Shown piece after piece: positions 25,591 through 34,138 of a DNA stretch of 64,000 nucleotides; positions within the stretch are counted from its first letter, which is position 1, and each line of letters opens with the position of its first letter. Below the pieces are notes generated by a model. That model was given only the letters and a program-made list of their open reading frames with translations, was not told the DNA's origin and made no database searches. The position numbers and the translations under genes were made by a program. The stretch is from UBA3478 sp965662045 (lineage in GTDB: Bacteria; Bacteroidota; Bacteroidia; Flavobacteriales; Flavobacteriaceae), in assembly GCA_965662045.1 (NCBI GenBank), contig CBFIGE010000008.1, forward strand, positions 1 to 64,000. The letters run 5' to 3'.

Positions 25591-28005
25591 ATGAAGATTG
25601 CTAACCAGTGGATTAAAGATTATCTCGAGTTTGACCTTAATGTCGATGAAACGTCTGAAATTTTAACCAATTTAGGTTTAGAAGTAGAAGGTGTTCAAAC
25701 ATACGAGAGTGTAAAAGGAGGTTTTGACGGAATAGTCGTAGGTCATGTACTATCTTGCGAGCAGCACCCAAATGCTGATCGGCTAAAAGTCACTCAAGTT
25801 GATATAGGAGAAGATGAGTCTGTGCAGATTGTATGTGGTGCACCCAACGTAGCACAAGGTCAAAAGGTTGTAGTGGCCAAAGTTAATACTACATTACACA
25901 CAAACTCTGGCGAATCCTTTAAAATCAAAAAGAGCAAAATAAGAGGAGAAGTTAGTCAAGGAATGATTTGTGCAGAGGATGAAATTGGCTTAGGAGAAAA
26001 TCACGATGGCATTATGATTTTAGAGTCATCACTTGAACCCGGTACTCCTTGCTCAGAAATATTTGATGTTGTAATAGATCATGTTTTTGAAATTGGATTA
26101 ACTCCAAACCGATGCGATGCGATGAGTCATTATGGCGTAGCAAGAGACCTACGAGCCTATCTTGAAGTTAAAGGACACGAAAACAATTTCAATTTACCTT
26201 CAACCAATAAATTTCACGTCGAAAAAAGAGAACACAGTGTAGAGATTGACGTTTTGAATGCAGCAGCAGCTCCAAGATATTGTGGAATTGTTATTTCTGA
26301 CTGTAAGGTTTCAGAATCCCCCAACTGGCTGAAAAACAGATTGAAGGCAATTGGTCTTAATTCAATAAATAATATAGTCGATATCACCAACTATGTTTTG
26401 CATTCTATTGGACAACCACTTCATGCATTTGACTTTGATAAAATTACAGGACAAAAAGTTATAGTTCGAAATGCTGTTGAAAATGAAAAATTCACCACTT
26501 TAGACGGAGTCGAAAGAGATTTAAGTGCTGAGGATTTAGTTATTTGTGATGCGGAAAAACCCATGTGTCTTGCGGGAATATTTGGAGGAGAACATTCAGG
26601 AGTCACTCAAAAAACTACCACAATATTTTTAGAAAGTGCTTTCTTTGACCCTGTTACCACTAGAAAATCAGCAAAGCGCCACGGTCTTAGTACCGATGCC
26701 TCGTTCAGATTCGAAAGAGGAATTGACATCGAATTAACTGAACACGGCCTAAAACAGGCAGCAATTCTAATCGAAGAAATTGCCGGAGGAATAATTTCCT
26801 CAGAACTACAAGATTTATTCCCAAAAAAGTTCGAGGCTCCTCAGTTTTTTATGAGTTTTGAAAAACTCAATAAAATTGCCGGAGTTCAAATTCCTGAAAA
26901 AGATGTTCAACAAATTCTCACCGCATTAGAAATAAAGGTTTTGAGTGTAAATGAAGCCGGATATGGACTTAGCATTCCACTTTATCGATGGGATGTCACT
27001 CGAGACATCGATGTAATTGAAGAGGTGCTTAGAGTTTATGGATATCACAACATTCCTGTTGCCCAAAAACTAAATAGCTCATTGGTAAATCATACTAATC
27101 AAGGAAACTTAGCTTTTCAAGATAAAACAGCCTCATTGCTATCATCTCTTGGTTTTTATGAAATAATAACCAACAGTCTGATTGCCCCAAAACACAACTT
27201 GAACAGTGAACAGGTCTCCATTTTAAATCCCCTTAGTCAAGATTTAAATGTAATGAGAGATAACTTAATTCACTCTGGTCTGCAAGTTATTAATCATAAC
27301 ATAAATAGACAGCAACAAAACCTTAAACTCTACGAATTTGGAAAAACATATAGTTGTTATAACGAACAGTACGTAGAAAAGAATCAACTCTGTCTATATC
27401 TTTCGGGAAAAAAACAAAAAGCACATTGGGCAGTTACAACTGAACAAAATTCTAGTTTTTTTGACATAAAAGGTCTTATAATAGCACTTTGCGAGCGATT
27501 TGGAATTACTACTGAAAAAACCTCCACAATTCAAAATGAGGTTTTTGAGTATGGATTGGAATACAAATACAACAATCAAAAAATAGCTCAAATTGGATGT
27601 CTCTCATCAGAAATTTTAACTCAAAACGACACTTCTCAACAGGTTTATGCTGCAATTATTGAATGGGATTACTTTTGCGAAATAGCCCGTCAAAATGAAA
27701 ATCCTAAATTTAACGAACTCAACAAATTTCCTAAAGTCAAAAGGGATTTAGCTTTGCTCATTGATAACAGTCTTGGCTTTGATCAGTTAGAAGAAGTAGC
27801 ACATCAAGCCGCTTCAAAATTATTAAAAGAAGTCTCCCTGTTTGATGTTTACGAAGGAAAAGAGTTGCCGGAGGGCAAAAAATCTTATGCATTGAGCTTT
27901 ATTCTCGAAGACAAAAACAAAACCCTTACTGATAAGCAAATTGACAGTACAATGGGAAGAATTACTAAAGCACTTATTGAATCTTTTAATGTCGAATTGA
28001 GGTAA
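25591..28005 (+). CDS. pheT: Phenylalanyl-tRNA synthetase beta subunit
   Basis: An 804-residue beta chain of the alpha2-beta2 PheRS. The order of domains is: N-terminal MKIANQWIKDYLEF; EMAP/OB tRNA-binding domain about 40-155 (HPNADRLKVTQVDIG); B3/4 editing domain about 215-390 (NIVDITNYVLHSIGQPLHAFD); B5 domain about 410-480; catalytic-like core about 490-690; C-terminal ferredoxin-like anticodon domain about 705-804 (FPKVKRDLALLID). pheS is not adjacent, so the two subunits are encoded apart. A hairpin overlaps the stop. Confidence 0.98.
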   Translation: MKIANQWIKDYLEFDLNVDETSEILTNLGLEVEGVQTYESVKGGFDGIVVGHVLSCEQHPNADRLKVTQVDIGEDESVQIVCGAPNVAQGQKVVVAKVNTTLHTNSGESFKIKKSKIRGEVSQGMICAEDEIGLGENHDGIMILESSLEPGTPCSEIFDVVIDHVFEIGLTPNRCDAMSHYGVARDLRAYLEVKGHENNFNLPSTNKFHVEKREHSVEIDVLNAAAAPRYCGIVISDCKVSESPNWLKNRLKAIGLNSINNIVDITNYVLHSIGQPLHAFDFDKITGQKVIVRNAVENEKFTTLDGVERDLSAEDLVICDAEKPMCLAGIFGGEHSGVTQKTTTIFLESAFFDPVTTRKSAKRHGLSTDASFRFERGIDIELTEHGLKQAAILIEEIAGGIISSELQDLFPKKFEAPQFFMSFEKLNKIAGVQIPEKDVQQILTALEIKVLSVNEAGYGLSIPLYRWDVTRDIDVIEEVLRVYGYHNIPVAQKLNSSLVNHTNQGNLAFQDKTASLLSSLGFYEIITNSLIAPKHNLNSEQVSILNPLSQDLNVMRDNLIHSGLQVINHNINRQQQNLKLYEFGKTYSCYNEQYVEKNQLCLYLSGKKQKAHWAVTTEQNSSFFDIKGLIIALCERFGITTEKTSTIQNEVFEYGLEYKYNNQKIAQIGCLSSEILTQNDTSQQVYAAIIEWDYFCEIARQNENPKFNELNKFPKVKRDLALLIDNSLGFDQLEEVAHQAASKLLKEVSLFDVYEGKELPEGKKSYALSFILEDKNKTLTDKQIDSTMGRITKALIESFNVELR

Positions 28006-28027
28006 AATTTGCCTTAAACAAATTTTT
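28004..28027 (+). terminator. Weak AT-rich hairpin at the end of pheT
   Basis: AAAATTTG (28004-28011) and CAAATTTTT (28019-28027) form a seven- to eight-base stem around a seven-base loop. It begins within the pheT stop codon and ends in a T5 run. The stem is A/T-only apart from one G-C pair, so termination may be partial. Confidence 0.35.
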
Positions 28028-28072
28028 AGGTTATATAATTTATTCTATACTTTTAAATAAAAATGAAGTGTA

Positions 28073-28780
28073 ATGTGGAATAAGACCAATATTGAAGAAG
28101 AACTGCAGCAAATTCAATCTCAAAATCATCAAGAGATATTCGACAATTTTATAGCTAAACAGAATTTGAGAACTTCAACTCCTGAAGAAGATTTAAATTC
28201 AAGGCTCACCAAAGAAGGTAATTCAAACGCATTTAATATTGATCTTTTAGATTCTACACGTGTATACACTATTGAAAATATAGAGAAGATTTGTGTGTTA
28301 TATCGTCTACGTTTTCTTGATATCAAATATTTCAAACCACAGTTACCCCAAGAGGCAGTCGAAAAAATGGATAGATTAGAAGAGGAACATCGCGTAAATT
28401 TAGAAGGATTAAAAGTGATGGCACCTTCTAAACTTTTCAAATTAGAAGACAAAGATGACCCACTATTATTCGCTCCAATCGGAAATGGTTATTATTACTT
28501 GATACACAAATGGGGCAACGATCTAAGTTGGTATAGAAAAGGCTTTGTGTGGCCAATGAGAGGACCTGTTCATCTTTTGATTACACTTGCCTTGCTGTCT
28601 TTCCTTTTAACAAGCTTAATTCCTAGTGGGTTGTTTTCTAAAAATGAAGACTTAGCAAATTGGTTTATACTCTACATGTTTATGTTTAAAGGTGTGGTAG
28701 GAATCACCGTCTTCTACGCATTTGCCTTAGGAAAAAATTTCAATCCTTTTATTTGGAATTCGAAGTACTTTAATGTCTAA
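28073..28780 (+). CDS. Conserved protein with two C-terminal membrane helices
   Basis: A 235-residue protein without a recognised domain name. The first 165 residues are soluble and charged (coiled-coil tendency near 100-130, EEHRVNLEGLKVMAP) and contain PIGNGYYYLIHKWGNDLSWYRKGFVWPMRGP. Two hydrophobic segments follow, near 167-187 and 198-222. The Y-x-H-K-W-G-x-D-L motif near the membrane suggests a conserved interface. Probably inner-membrane with a cytoplasmic N-domain. Separated from pheT by 67 bases; it may share its transcript. Confidence 0.7.
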   Translation: MWNKTNIEEELQQIQSQNHQEIFDNFIAKQNLRTSTPEEDLNSRLTKEGNSNAFNIDLLDSTRVYTIENIEKICVLYRLRFLDIKYFKPQLPQEAVEKMDRLEEEHRVNLEGLKVMAPSKLFKLEDKDDPLLFAPIGNGYYYLIHKWGNDLSWYRKGFVWPMRGPVHLLITLALLSFLLTSLIPSGLFSKNEDLANWFILYMFMFKGVVGITVFYAFALGKNFNPFIWNSKYFNV

Positions 28781-28824
28781 TTAATAAGAACTGCTCTTCT
28801 CATATTGAATAAGAGACTTATGTA

Positions 28825-30447
28825 TTAAGCGTACATTTTTTCTCTAAGTGCCTTAATTCCTTTATCGCTCATATAGTCATCAAAATTCATATAGCGATCG
28901 ATTACACCATTTGGAGTTAACTCTACTATCCTATTAGCAACAGTCGAAACAAATTCATGATCATGGGTAGTCAACAATAAATTTCCTTTGAAGTTTTTTA
29001 GAGAGTTATTAAATGCCGTGATACTTTCCAAATCAAGGTGATTTGTAGGCTCATCAAGCATTAAAACATTGGCGCGCTGCAACATCATTCTACTTAACAT
29101 ACACCTCACCTTTTCTCCTCCCGATAATACTGTAGATTTTTTTAGTGCCTCTTCTCCACTAAAAAGCATCTTACCTAAAAAACCTCTTAAATTCACTTCT
29201 TCTTTTTCTTCATCGGTCTGAGCATATTGTCTAAGCCAATCTACTAAATTCATGTTTTCATCATTGAAAAAAGAATCGTTATCTAAAGGCAAATAGGACT
29301 GTGTAGTTGTGACTCCCCATCTAAAAGTTCCAGTAACAGGAGATTGTTGATCAGAAATTATTTGATAAAAAGCAGAGCTTGCTCGAGAATCCTTTGAAAT
29401 TACAGCCACCTTATCAGTTTTAACCATATTCAAATTGATATTAGAAAACAGCATGTCTCCATCCTCAGAATGTGCTTCTAAATCGTGCACCTCGAGTATT
29501 TGATCCCCTACTTCTCTTTCTTTTTCGAAAATAATTGCTGGGTAACGCCTTGAAGAAGGTTTTATATCATCAACCTTTAATTTATCAAGCATTTTCTTTC
29601 TAGATGTGGCTTGCTTACTCTTGGCCACGTTAGCGCTAAATCGCAGTATAAACTCTTGAAGCTCCTTAGCTTTTTCTTCAGCCTTTTTATTTTGCTGTGC
29701 CCTTTGTCTAGCAGCAAGTTGACTACTTTCGTACCAAAATGTATAATTGCCAGAAAAAAGATTGATTTTCCCAAAATCTATATCTGCAATATGTGTGCAA
29801 ACCGAATCCAAAAAGTGACGATCATGGGAAACAACAAGAACCGTATGTTCGTACTGGGCTAAAAAATCTTCTAACCATGATATGGTTTCATAATCAAGAT
29901 CATTGGTGGGCTCATCCATGATCAGAAGATCAGGAGTACCAAACAAGGCTTGTGCCAGAAGAACACGTACTTTTAATTTAGGATCTATATCAGACATTTG
30001 GGTATAGTGAAGATCCTCTGAAATCCCCAGGTTAGATAATAATGCTGCCGCTTCACTTTCAGCATTCCATCCATTCATTTCTTCAAACACGACCTGTAAC
30101 TCCCCTATTCTATCTGCATTCTTGTCACTGTAATCAGCATATAGGGCATCGATTTCATTTTTGACTTCAAAGAGCGACTTATTGCCCATGACAACGGATT
30201 CTAAAACCATATACTGATCATAGGCGTTGTGATTTTGTTCTAAAACAGACATTCTTTTACCTGGCTCGAGGTGTATAGATCCCGAAGTAGGCTCCATTGT
30301 ATTAGAAAGCACCTTCATAAAGGTTGACTTTCCCGCTCCATTGGCACCGATAATTCCATAACAATTTCCATGAGTGAAGTTCACATTCACCTCATCAAAT
30401 AAAACCCTTTTACCAAATTGAATGGACAAGTTAGAAACAGAAAGCAT
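28825..30447 (-). CDS. ABC-F family ATPase (YbiT-like)
   Basis: A 540-residue soluble protein with two ABC cassettes and no membrane domain. First cassette: Walker A GANGAGKS near 36-43 and LLIMDEPTNDLDYE. An inter-domain linker near 240-320 is charged and helical (ARQRAQQNKKAEEKAKELQEF). Second cassette: VLSGGEKVRCMLSRM signature and LMLDEPTNHLDLES. Its phosphate loop reads KTDKVAVISKDSRASSAFYQ, so the canonical GxxGxGKS Walker A is lost, as seen in YbiT-type members. ABC-F proteins act on the ribosome E site in translation or antibiotic protection. Specific role unknown. Confidence 0.9.
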   Translation of the reverse strand: MLSVSNLSIQFGKRVLFDEVNVNFTHGNCYGIIGANGAGKSTFMKVLSNTMEPTSGSIHLEPGKRMSVLEQNHNAYDQYMVLESVVMGNKSLFEVKNEIDALYADYSDKNADRIGELQVVFEEMNGWNAESEAAALLSNLGISEDLHYTQMSDIDPKLKVRVLLAQALFGTPDLLIMDEPTNDLDYETISWLEDFLAQYEHTVLVVSHDRHFLDSVCTHIADIDFGKINLFSGNYTFWYESSQLAARQRAQQNKKAEEKAKELQEFILRFSANVAKSKQATSRKKMLDKLKVDDIKPSSRRYPAIIFEKEREVGDQILEVHDLEAHSEDGDMLFSNINLNMVKTDKVAVISKDSRASSAFYQIISDQQSPVTGTFRWGVTTTQSYLPLDNDSFFNDENMNLVDWLRQYAQTDEEKEEVNLRGFLGKMLFSGEEALKKSTVLSGGEKVRCMLSRMMLQRANVLMLDEPTNHLDLESITAFNNSLKNFKGNLLLTTHDHEFVSTVANRIVELTPNGVIDRYMNFDDYMSDKGIKALREKMYA

Positions 30448-30466
30448 AGTCGTTTTTTTTGTTGCG

Positions 30467-30474
30467 CAAAATTA
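30467..30474 (-). promoter_or_regulatory. TAnnTTTG box before the ABC-F gene
   Basis: On the minus strand TAATTTTG matches the Bacteroidota -7 element and lies 19 bases upstream of the start codon at 30447. A -33 TTG is not well placed. Confidence 0.35.
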
Positions 30475-30505
30475 ACGAATTCTGAGACTGCTTTAGGTCA
30501 AATTT

Positions 30506-31162
30506 TTAAGAATTACCCTTTGCGTAGTCTGATAAAAACTTTTCTAAACCACTATCTGTTAAAGGATGCTTTAGCAAGCCTTCAATTGCATTCAATGGTC
30601 CAGTCATAACATCTGCTCCAATCTTAGCACATTCCACAATGTGCATCGTGTGCCTTACAGAGGCTGCTAATATTTGAGTATCATACTCATAGTTATCATA
30701 AACAGTTCTAATATCTTCGATTAGAACCAATCCATCTGTGGAAATGTCATCTAATCTGCCGATAAAAGGAGAAACATATGTAGCTCCTGCTTTAGCAGCT
30801 AATAAAGCCTGACCTACAGAAAAAACTAAAGTACAGTTTGTGCGTATTCCTTGTTCTGTAAAGTAAGCTATTGCCTTGAGACCCTCTTTGATCATAGGTA
30901 CTTTAACAACAATTTGCGGATGTAGATCAGCTAAAGCCTCACCTTCTTTTACCATACCTTCAAAATCGGTAGAAACCACCTCTGCCGAGACGTCTCCATC
31001 AACAATGTCACAGATCGCTTTATAGTGCTTTAAAATATTGTCATGGCCCGTAATACCTTCTTTAGCCATAAGAGAAGGGTTCGTAGTCACCCCGTTTAAT
31101 ATACCTAAGGCCTGGGCCTCTTTAATTTGCTCTAAATTTGCAGTATCGATAAAAAATTTCAT
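30506..31162 (-). CDS. tal: Transaldolase / fructose-6-phosphate aldolase family
   Basis: A 218-residue short transaldolase (TalC/MipB class). The Schiff-base lysine is K87 in IVVKVPMIKEG. GVTTNPSLMAKEG at 24-36 and YVSPFIGRLDDIS at 128-140 are standard. It should transfer dihydroxyacetone units between sugar phosphates in the non-oxidative pentose phosphate pathway, although close relatives act as fructose-6-phosphate aldolase. It follows an SDR gene by nine bases on the same strand. Confidence 0.93.
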   Translation of the reverse strand: MKFFIDTANLEQIKEAQALGILNGVTTNPSLMAKEGITGHDNILKHYKAICDIVDGDVSAEVVSTDFEGMVKEGEALADLHPQIVVKVPMIKEGLKAIAYFTEQGIRTNCTLVFSVGQALLAAKAGATYVSPFIGRLDDISTDGLVLIEDIRTVYDNYEYDTQILAASVRHTMHIVECAKIGADVMTGPLNAIEGLLKHPLTDSGLEKFLSDYAKGNS

Positions 31163-31171
31163 AATAAAAGC

Positions 31172-31978
31172 TTATTGTTTGTAGTGATTTGAAAGTATCG
31201 CTTCAAAGAGTTTTGAAGGAAGCAGTCGTTTAAGATAAATTGATAATTTTTGTAAAAAAGAGCCTACAGCGTAATTCACGCGCACTTCTGATTTATTGAC
31301 AATATTGTAAATAACCTCTCCCACAATTTCTGGATTCATGGCCCCGTCAACGTGATAGTCTATTTGTTTGAGTTGATTATTGTAACGTTCGAAATAAGGA
31401 GAGTCTTTAGCAATAGGCGCATTGTACCTTCGACTCGCTATATCGGTAGCAAAATCACCAGGTGCTAATGAACAGACCTCAATTCCAAATGGCTTTAATT
31501 CCATTCTCATTGATTCTGTTATGATATTCAGCGCTGATTTAGAAGCCGAGTAAAAACCTCTAAAAGGTAAGCCCATAAATCCTGCAATAGAGGTTATATT
31601 TACGATGTAACCAGACTCTTGCATCCTCATATGCGGGATTACAGCTTGTGCCACAGCCACTGCCCCGAAAAAATTGGTGTCAAAAATATGCTTTGCCTCC
31701 TTTATAGGCATTTCTTCAACAGTTCCGTTAATTCCTCTACCTGCATTATTGATAAGCACATCTATTCTTTCCTCTTTCGCCATTAAATTAGAGATACATG
31801 TGTGAATCGTTTGCTCGTCAGTGACATCTAAAGGCAGAAGTGGAATCATAGAGTCTGGATAATTTTTTGGATTTCTAGCAGTTCCATAAACGGTAAATCC
31901 CTTTTGCTTTAAAGTCTGAGCAATTGACTTTCCAATACCGGAAGAGGCTCCGGTTACCAAAACAACCTTTGTACTCAT
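31172..31978 (-). CDS. Short-chain dehydrogenase/reductase
   Basis: A 268-residue classical SDR. The nucleotide motif TGASSGIG is at 10-17, NNAGRG is in the middle, and the catalytic pair is in FYSASKSALNI with an upstream NITSIAG serine. The KQKGFTVYGTARN segment has a basic residue compatible with NADPH. The C-terminal part is rich in hydrophobics, like SDR family members acting on lipids or steroids. Substrate unknown. Probably co-transcribed with the transaldolase gene. Confidence 0.9.
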   Translation of the reverse strand: MSTKVVLVTGASSGIGKSIAQTLKQKGFTVYGTARNPKNYPDSMIPLLPLDVTDEQTIHTCISNLMAKEERIDVLINNAGRGINGTVEEMPIKEAKHIFDTNFFGAVAVAQAVIPHMRMQESGYIVNITSIAGFMGLPFRGFYSASKSALNIITESMRMELKPFGIEVCSLAPGDFATDIASRRYNAPIAKDSPYFERYNNQLKQIDYHVDGAMNPEIVGEVIYNIVNKSEVRVNYAVGSFLQKLSIYLKRLLPSKLFEAILSNHYKQ

Positions 31979-32127
31979 TTAATTTTTGATCACTTCAAAA
32001 TTAATTTCAACTGCACTTTTCTCGACAAAAAAAATTTACTTCTCTGGCGCTGTTGATGCTGCAAATGTAAGGATACCGCAACACTTTGTATCAAAAATAA
32101 AGAAGGCTGTTGAAAGCTTTTAAAAAG

Positions 32128-32844
32128 TTATTTACCCCTTTCGCCAAATTCAATTTCTCTGGCCTTTGAAAGTGCAGAAGCTATTAGCCCGGTAGGTATA
32201 GTTATTACTCCTATACCAAGAACTAAAATTATAGATGTGAATATTTTTCCTCCATCTGTAATAGGATAAATATCACCATAACCTACTGTTGTTAAGGTGA
32301 CTACAGCCCAGTATAAGGAATGAATAACAGATTGAAATTGTTTAGGTTGAACTGGATTTTCAAAATAATAGATACCTACAGCTCCAAAAAACAAAATAAT
32401 AGTAGTGAAAATGAAAAATAATATCATTTCCTCGTGAATGAGATTATATGCAATTTTAAATCTCCTTAATGCCCTATTGAAGCGAATTAACTTCAAACTT
32501 CTGAAAATCCTAAAGACTCGAAAAGCTCGAATAAACCGCAAATCAAACATAGGAAATAAGTAATACGGAAGAATAGCCAGTAAATCTATGAGTCCATAAA
32601 AGCTTTTGAAGTAAGAAAGGGCTCTATCTGCCACCAATAATCTCAACAGATATTCTACAGTAAAAATGACAATACAGATGAACTCGAAGATTTCGAGGGC
32701 AGCCGCAAAACCGGCACTTAAATTAGGAAGTGTCTCAACTGCAAAACTCAGTAATGAAAGTATAATTAAAATTTGAATAAGATAGTCGAACAACGCACCA
32801 GATCGGGTATCTCTGTTTTCGATGAGGTCTTTTAACTTGTTCAT
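32128..32844 (-). CDS. Ion transporter, six-helix potassium-channel type
   Basis: A 238-residue voltage-gated-like channel subunit. Segments S1 to S4 occupy about 15-125, with an S4 rich in regularly spaced arginines (RFIRAFRVFRIFRSLKLIRF). The pore helix and filter read TLTTVGYGDIYP, the potassium signature. The frame is open upstream to 33018, but that extra stretch is the SRP RNA gene read in the wrong sense, so the true start is ATG 32844 (MNKLKDLIENRD). A second, distinct paralogue lies at 43148. Inner membrane; gating not known. Confidence 0.88.
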   Translation of the reverse strand: MNKLKDLIENRDTRSGALFDYLIQILIILSLLSFAVETLPNLSAGFAAALEIFEFICIVIFTVEYLLRLLVADRALSYFKSFYGLIDLLAILPYYLFPMFDLRFIRAFRVFRIFRSLKLIRFNRALRRFKIAYNLIHEEMILFFIFTTIILFFGAVGIYYFENPVQPKQFQSVIHSLYWAVVTLTTVGYGDIYPITDGGKIFTSIILVLGIGVITIPTGLIASALSKAREIEFGERGK

Positions 32845-32915
32845 TGCTGGTCGGTTTTTTGAGCTGGAATTTAATCTAGCTGTTCTAGGATTTAGAAACA
32901 AGGCCTTAAAACCAT

Positions 32916-33020
32916 CAAAAAAGGCAAGCGACCTACATCGCACCGCTACAACCGCATACCCTTGCTGTGTTCCCACCCTGGGGGATTCTACAGGAGCTGG
33001 TCGTGTAGGACTTGCCACAG
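32916..33020 (-). ncRNA. ffs: Signal recognition particle RNA (small bacterial type)
   Basis: On the minus strand the core reads CAGG-GTG-GGAA-CAC-AGCAAGG, which is SRP domain IV: a GGAA tetraloop on a GTG/CAC stem between the CAGG and AGCA sides of the symmetric loop. It closely matches actinobacterial 4.5S RNA, CAGG-N3-GGAA-N3-AGCAA. The ends pair as GGCAAG (33011-33016) with CTTGCC (32923-32928) and CCTACA with TGTAGG. A six-T run follows (32917-32922). A TATATTTG box sits just upstream. The RNA is about 95-100 nt and binds Ffh for co-translational membrane targeting. Confidence 0.85.
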
Positions 33021-33043
33021 CAAATATAGTATGTTTACTTTTG
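33012..33043 (+). promoter_or_regulatory. Promoter of the glutaminyl cyclase gene, overlapping the SRP RNA promoter
   Basis: TTG at 33012-33014 and TACTTTTG at 33036-33043 (perfect TAnnTTTG) are spaced by 21 bases. The -33 element lies inside the 5' end of the oppositely oriented SRP RNA gene, so the two promoters are back to back and may interfere. Confidence 0.45.
33021..33028 (-). promoter_or_regulatory. TAnnTTTG box of the SRP RNA gene
   Basis: On the minus strand TATATTTG is a perfect -7 consensus and lies four to five bases before the predicted 5' end of the SRP RNA. This spacing is what a Bacteroidota sigma-A promoter needs. Confidence 0.6.
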
Positions 33044-33068
33044 TAATAGAAATTAATTCAAAGGAATC

Positions 33069-34127
33069 ATGAAACGATTAATGTGCACTTTTGGTCTTGC
33101 TTTTTTGGCTTTACTCATAGGTTGTGGAGCATCACAGGATAAAAAGTCTGCTTTCAAAATAAAGAGCAAAGCGAACTTCAACTCAATTCAACAAAATTCT
33201 TCTATTGAATTTCGGGTGGAGTCTAATAAACAATATAAAATTGATAGTATTCGTATTTTTTTAAATCAAAAAAATTTAGAGTACAAAGAAAATCAATTAC
33301 AAATTCCAAACGTACAAATTGGTAATCACTCTTTAAACGTAAAAATTTATGCCTCGAATGAATTACATGAATTGAGAAAAAAAATCAGAATATTATCTAA
33401 TAAACCAGCAAAACTATGGACTTACCAAGTGATAACCTCATATAATCACGACACTGATAGATATACTCAGGGCTTAGAGTTTGTTGGTGACACCTTATAT
33501 GAAAGTACTGGAAAGGTAGGTAGTTCTTACATCTTTGCCTACAATCCATTTACAGGAGAATCCTTTCAAAAACAGGAACTTCAACCTCCTTTTTTTGGAG
33601 AAGGTATAACGCTATGGAACAATCGTTTGATTCAGCTAACTTGGAAAGGATCTAAAGGCTTTACGTACGATAAAAACACCCTTAAACCCATCGGTGATTT
33701 TAGTTATAATCAAAGTAATGAGGGATGGGGGTTGAGTCATGATCAAGACTATATTTATAAGAGTGACGGGACTGAAAAAATTTGGAAATTGTCTCCTGAA
33801 ACTTTAGAAGAACAAGGCTTCATACAGTTAGGGACAAATAAATCACTCTTTAAAAACGCCAACGAACTTGAAATTGTCGGTGATAAAATTTTCGCCAATG
33901 TCTACTTAAAAGAAAGCGTGATGGTGATTGCGAAAAATACAGGTGTTATTGAGGGCATTCTCAATTTTTCTGATTTAAAAAAAGAAATAACCAAAGATGA
34001 AAATTGGGATGAAAATAATTCTGTACTAAACGGTATTGCCTACCACAATGAGCGTAAAAGCTTTTTCATTACAGGTAAAAACTGGAATAAAATCTTTGAG
34101 GTGCGTATTTCTCCTCCTTCGAAATAA
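33069..34127 (+). CDS. Glutaminyl-peptide cyclotransferase lipoprotein
   Basis: A 352-residue protein with signal peptide and lipobox LLIGC (Cys19). After an N-terminal Ig-like stretch (about 30-110), the beta-propeller of plant-type glutaminyl cyclase begins: YTQGLEFVGDTLYESTGKVG, PPFFGEGITLWNNRLIQLTWK, NEGWGLSHD, and ANELEIVGDKIFANV. These enzymes form pyroglutamate at the N-terminus of proteins with exposed Gln. In Bacteroidota many outer-membrane or secreted proteins carry this modification. Attached to the periplasmic side or outer membrane. Ends 12 bases from the convergent glyA stop. Confidence 0.9.
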   Translation: MKRLMCTFGLAFLALLIGCGASQDKKSAFKIKSKANFNSIQQNSSIEFRVESNKQYKIDSIRIFLNQKNLEYKENQLQIPNVQIGNHSLNVKIYASNELHELRKKIRILSNKPAKLWTYQVITSYNHDTDRYTQGLEFVGDTLYESTGKVGSSYIFAYNPFTGESFQKQELQPPFFGEGITLWNNRLIQLTWKGSKGFTYDKNTLKPIGDFSYNQSNEGWGLSHDQDYIYKSDGTEKIWKLSPETLEEQGFIQLGTNKSLFKNANELEIVGDKIFANVYLKESVMVIAKNTGVIEGILNFSDLKKEITKDENWDENNSVLNGIAYHNERKSFFITGKNWNKIFEVRISPPSK

Positions 34128-34138
34128 AGAATTCAGTA

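Noticed and set aside
32845..33018. 58-residue N-terminal extension of the channel gene
   Set aside because: It is the SRP RNA sequence read as protein; channel homology begins at MNKLKDLIENRD.
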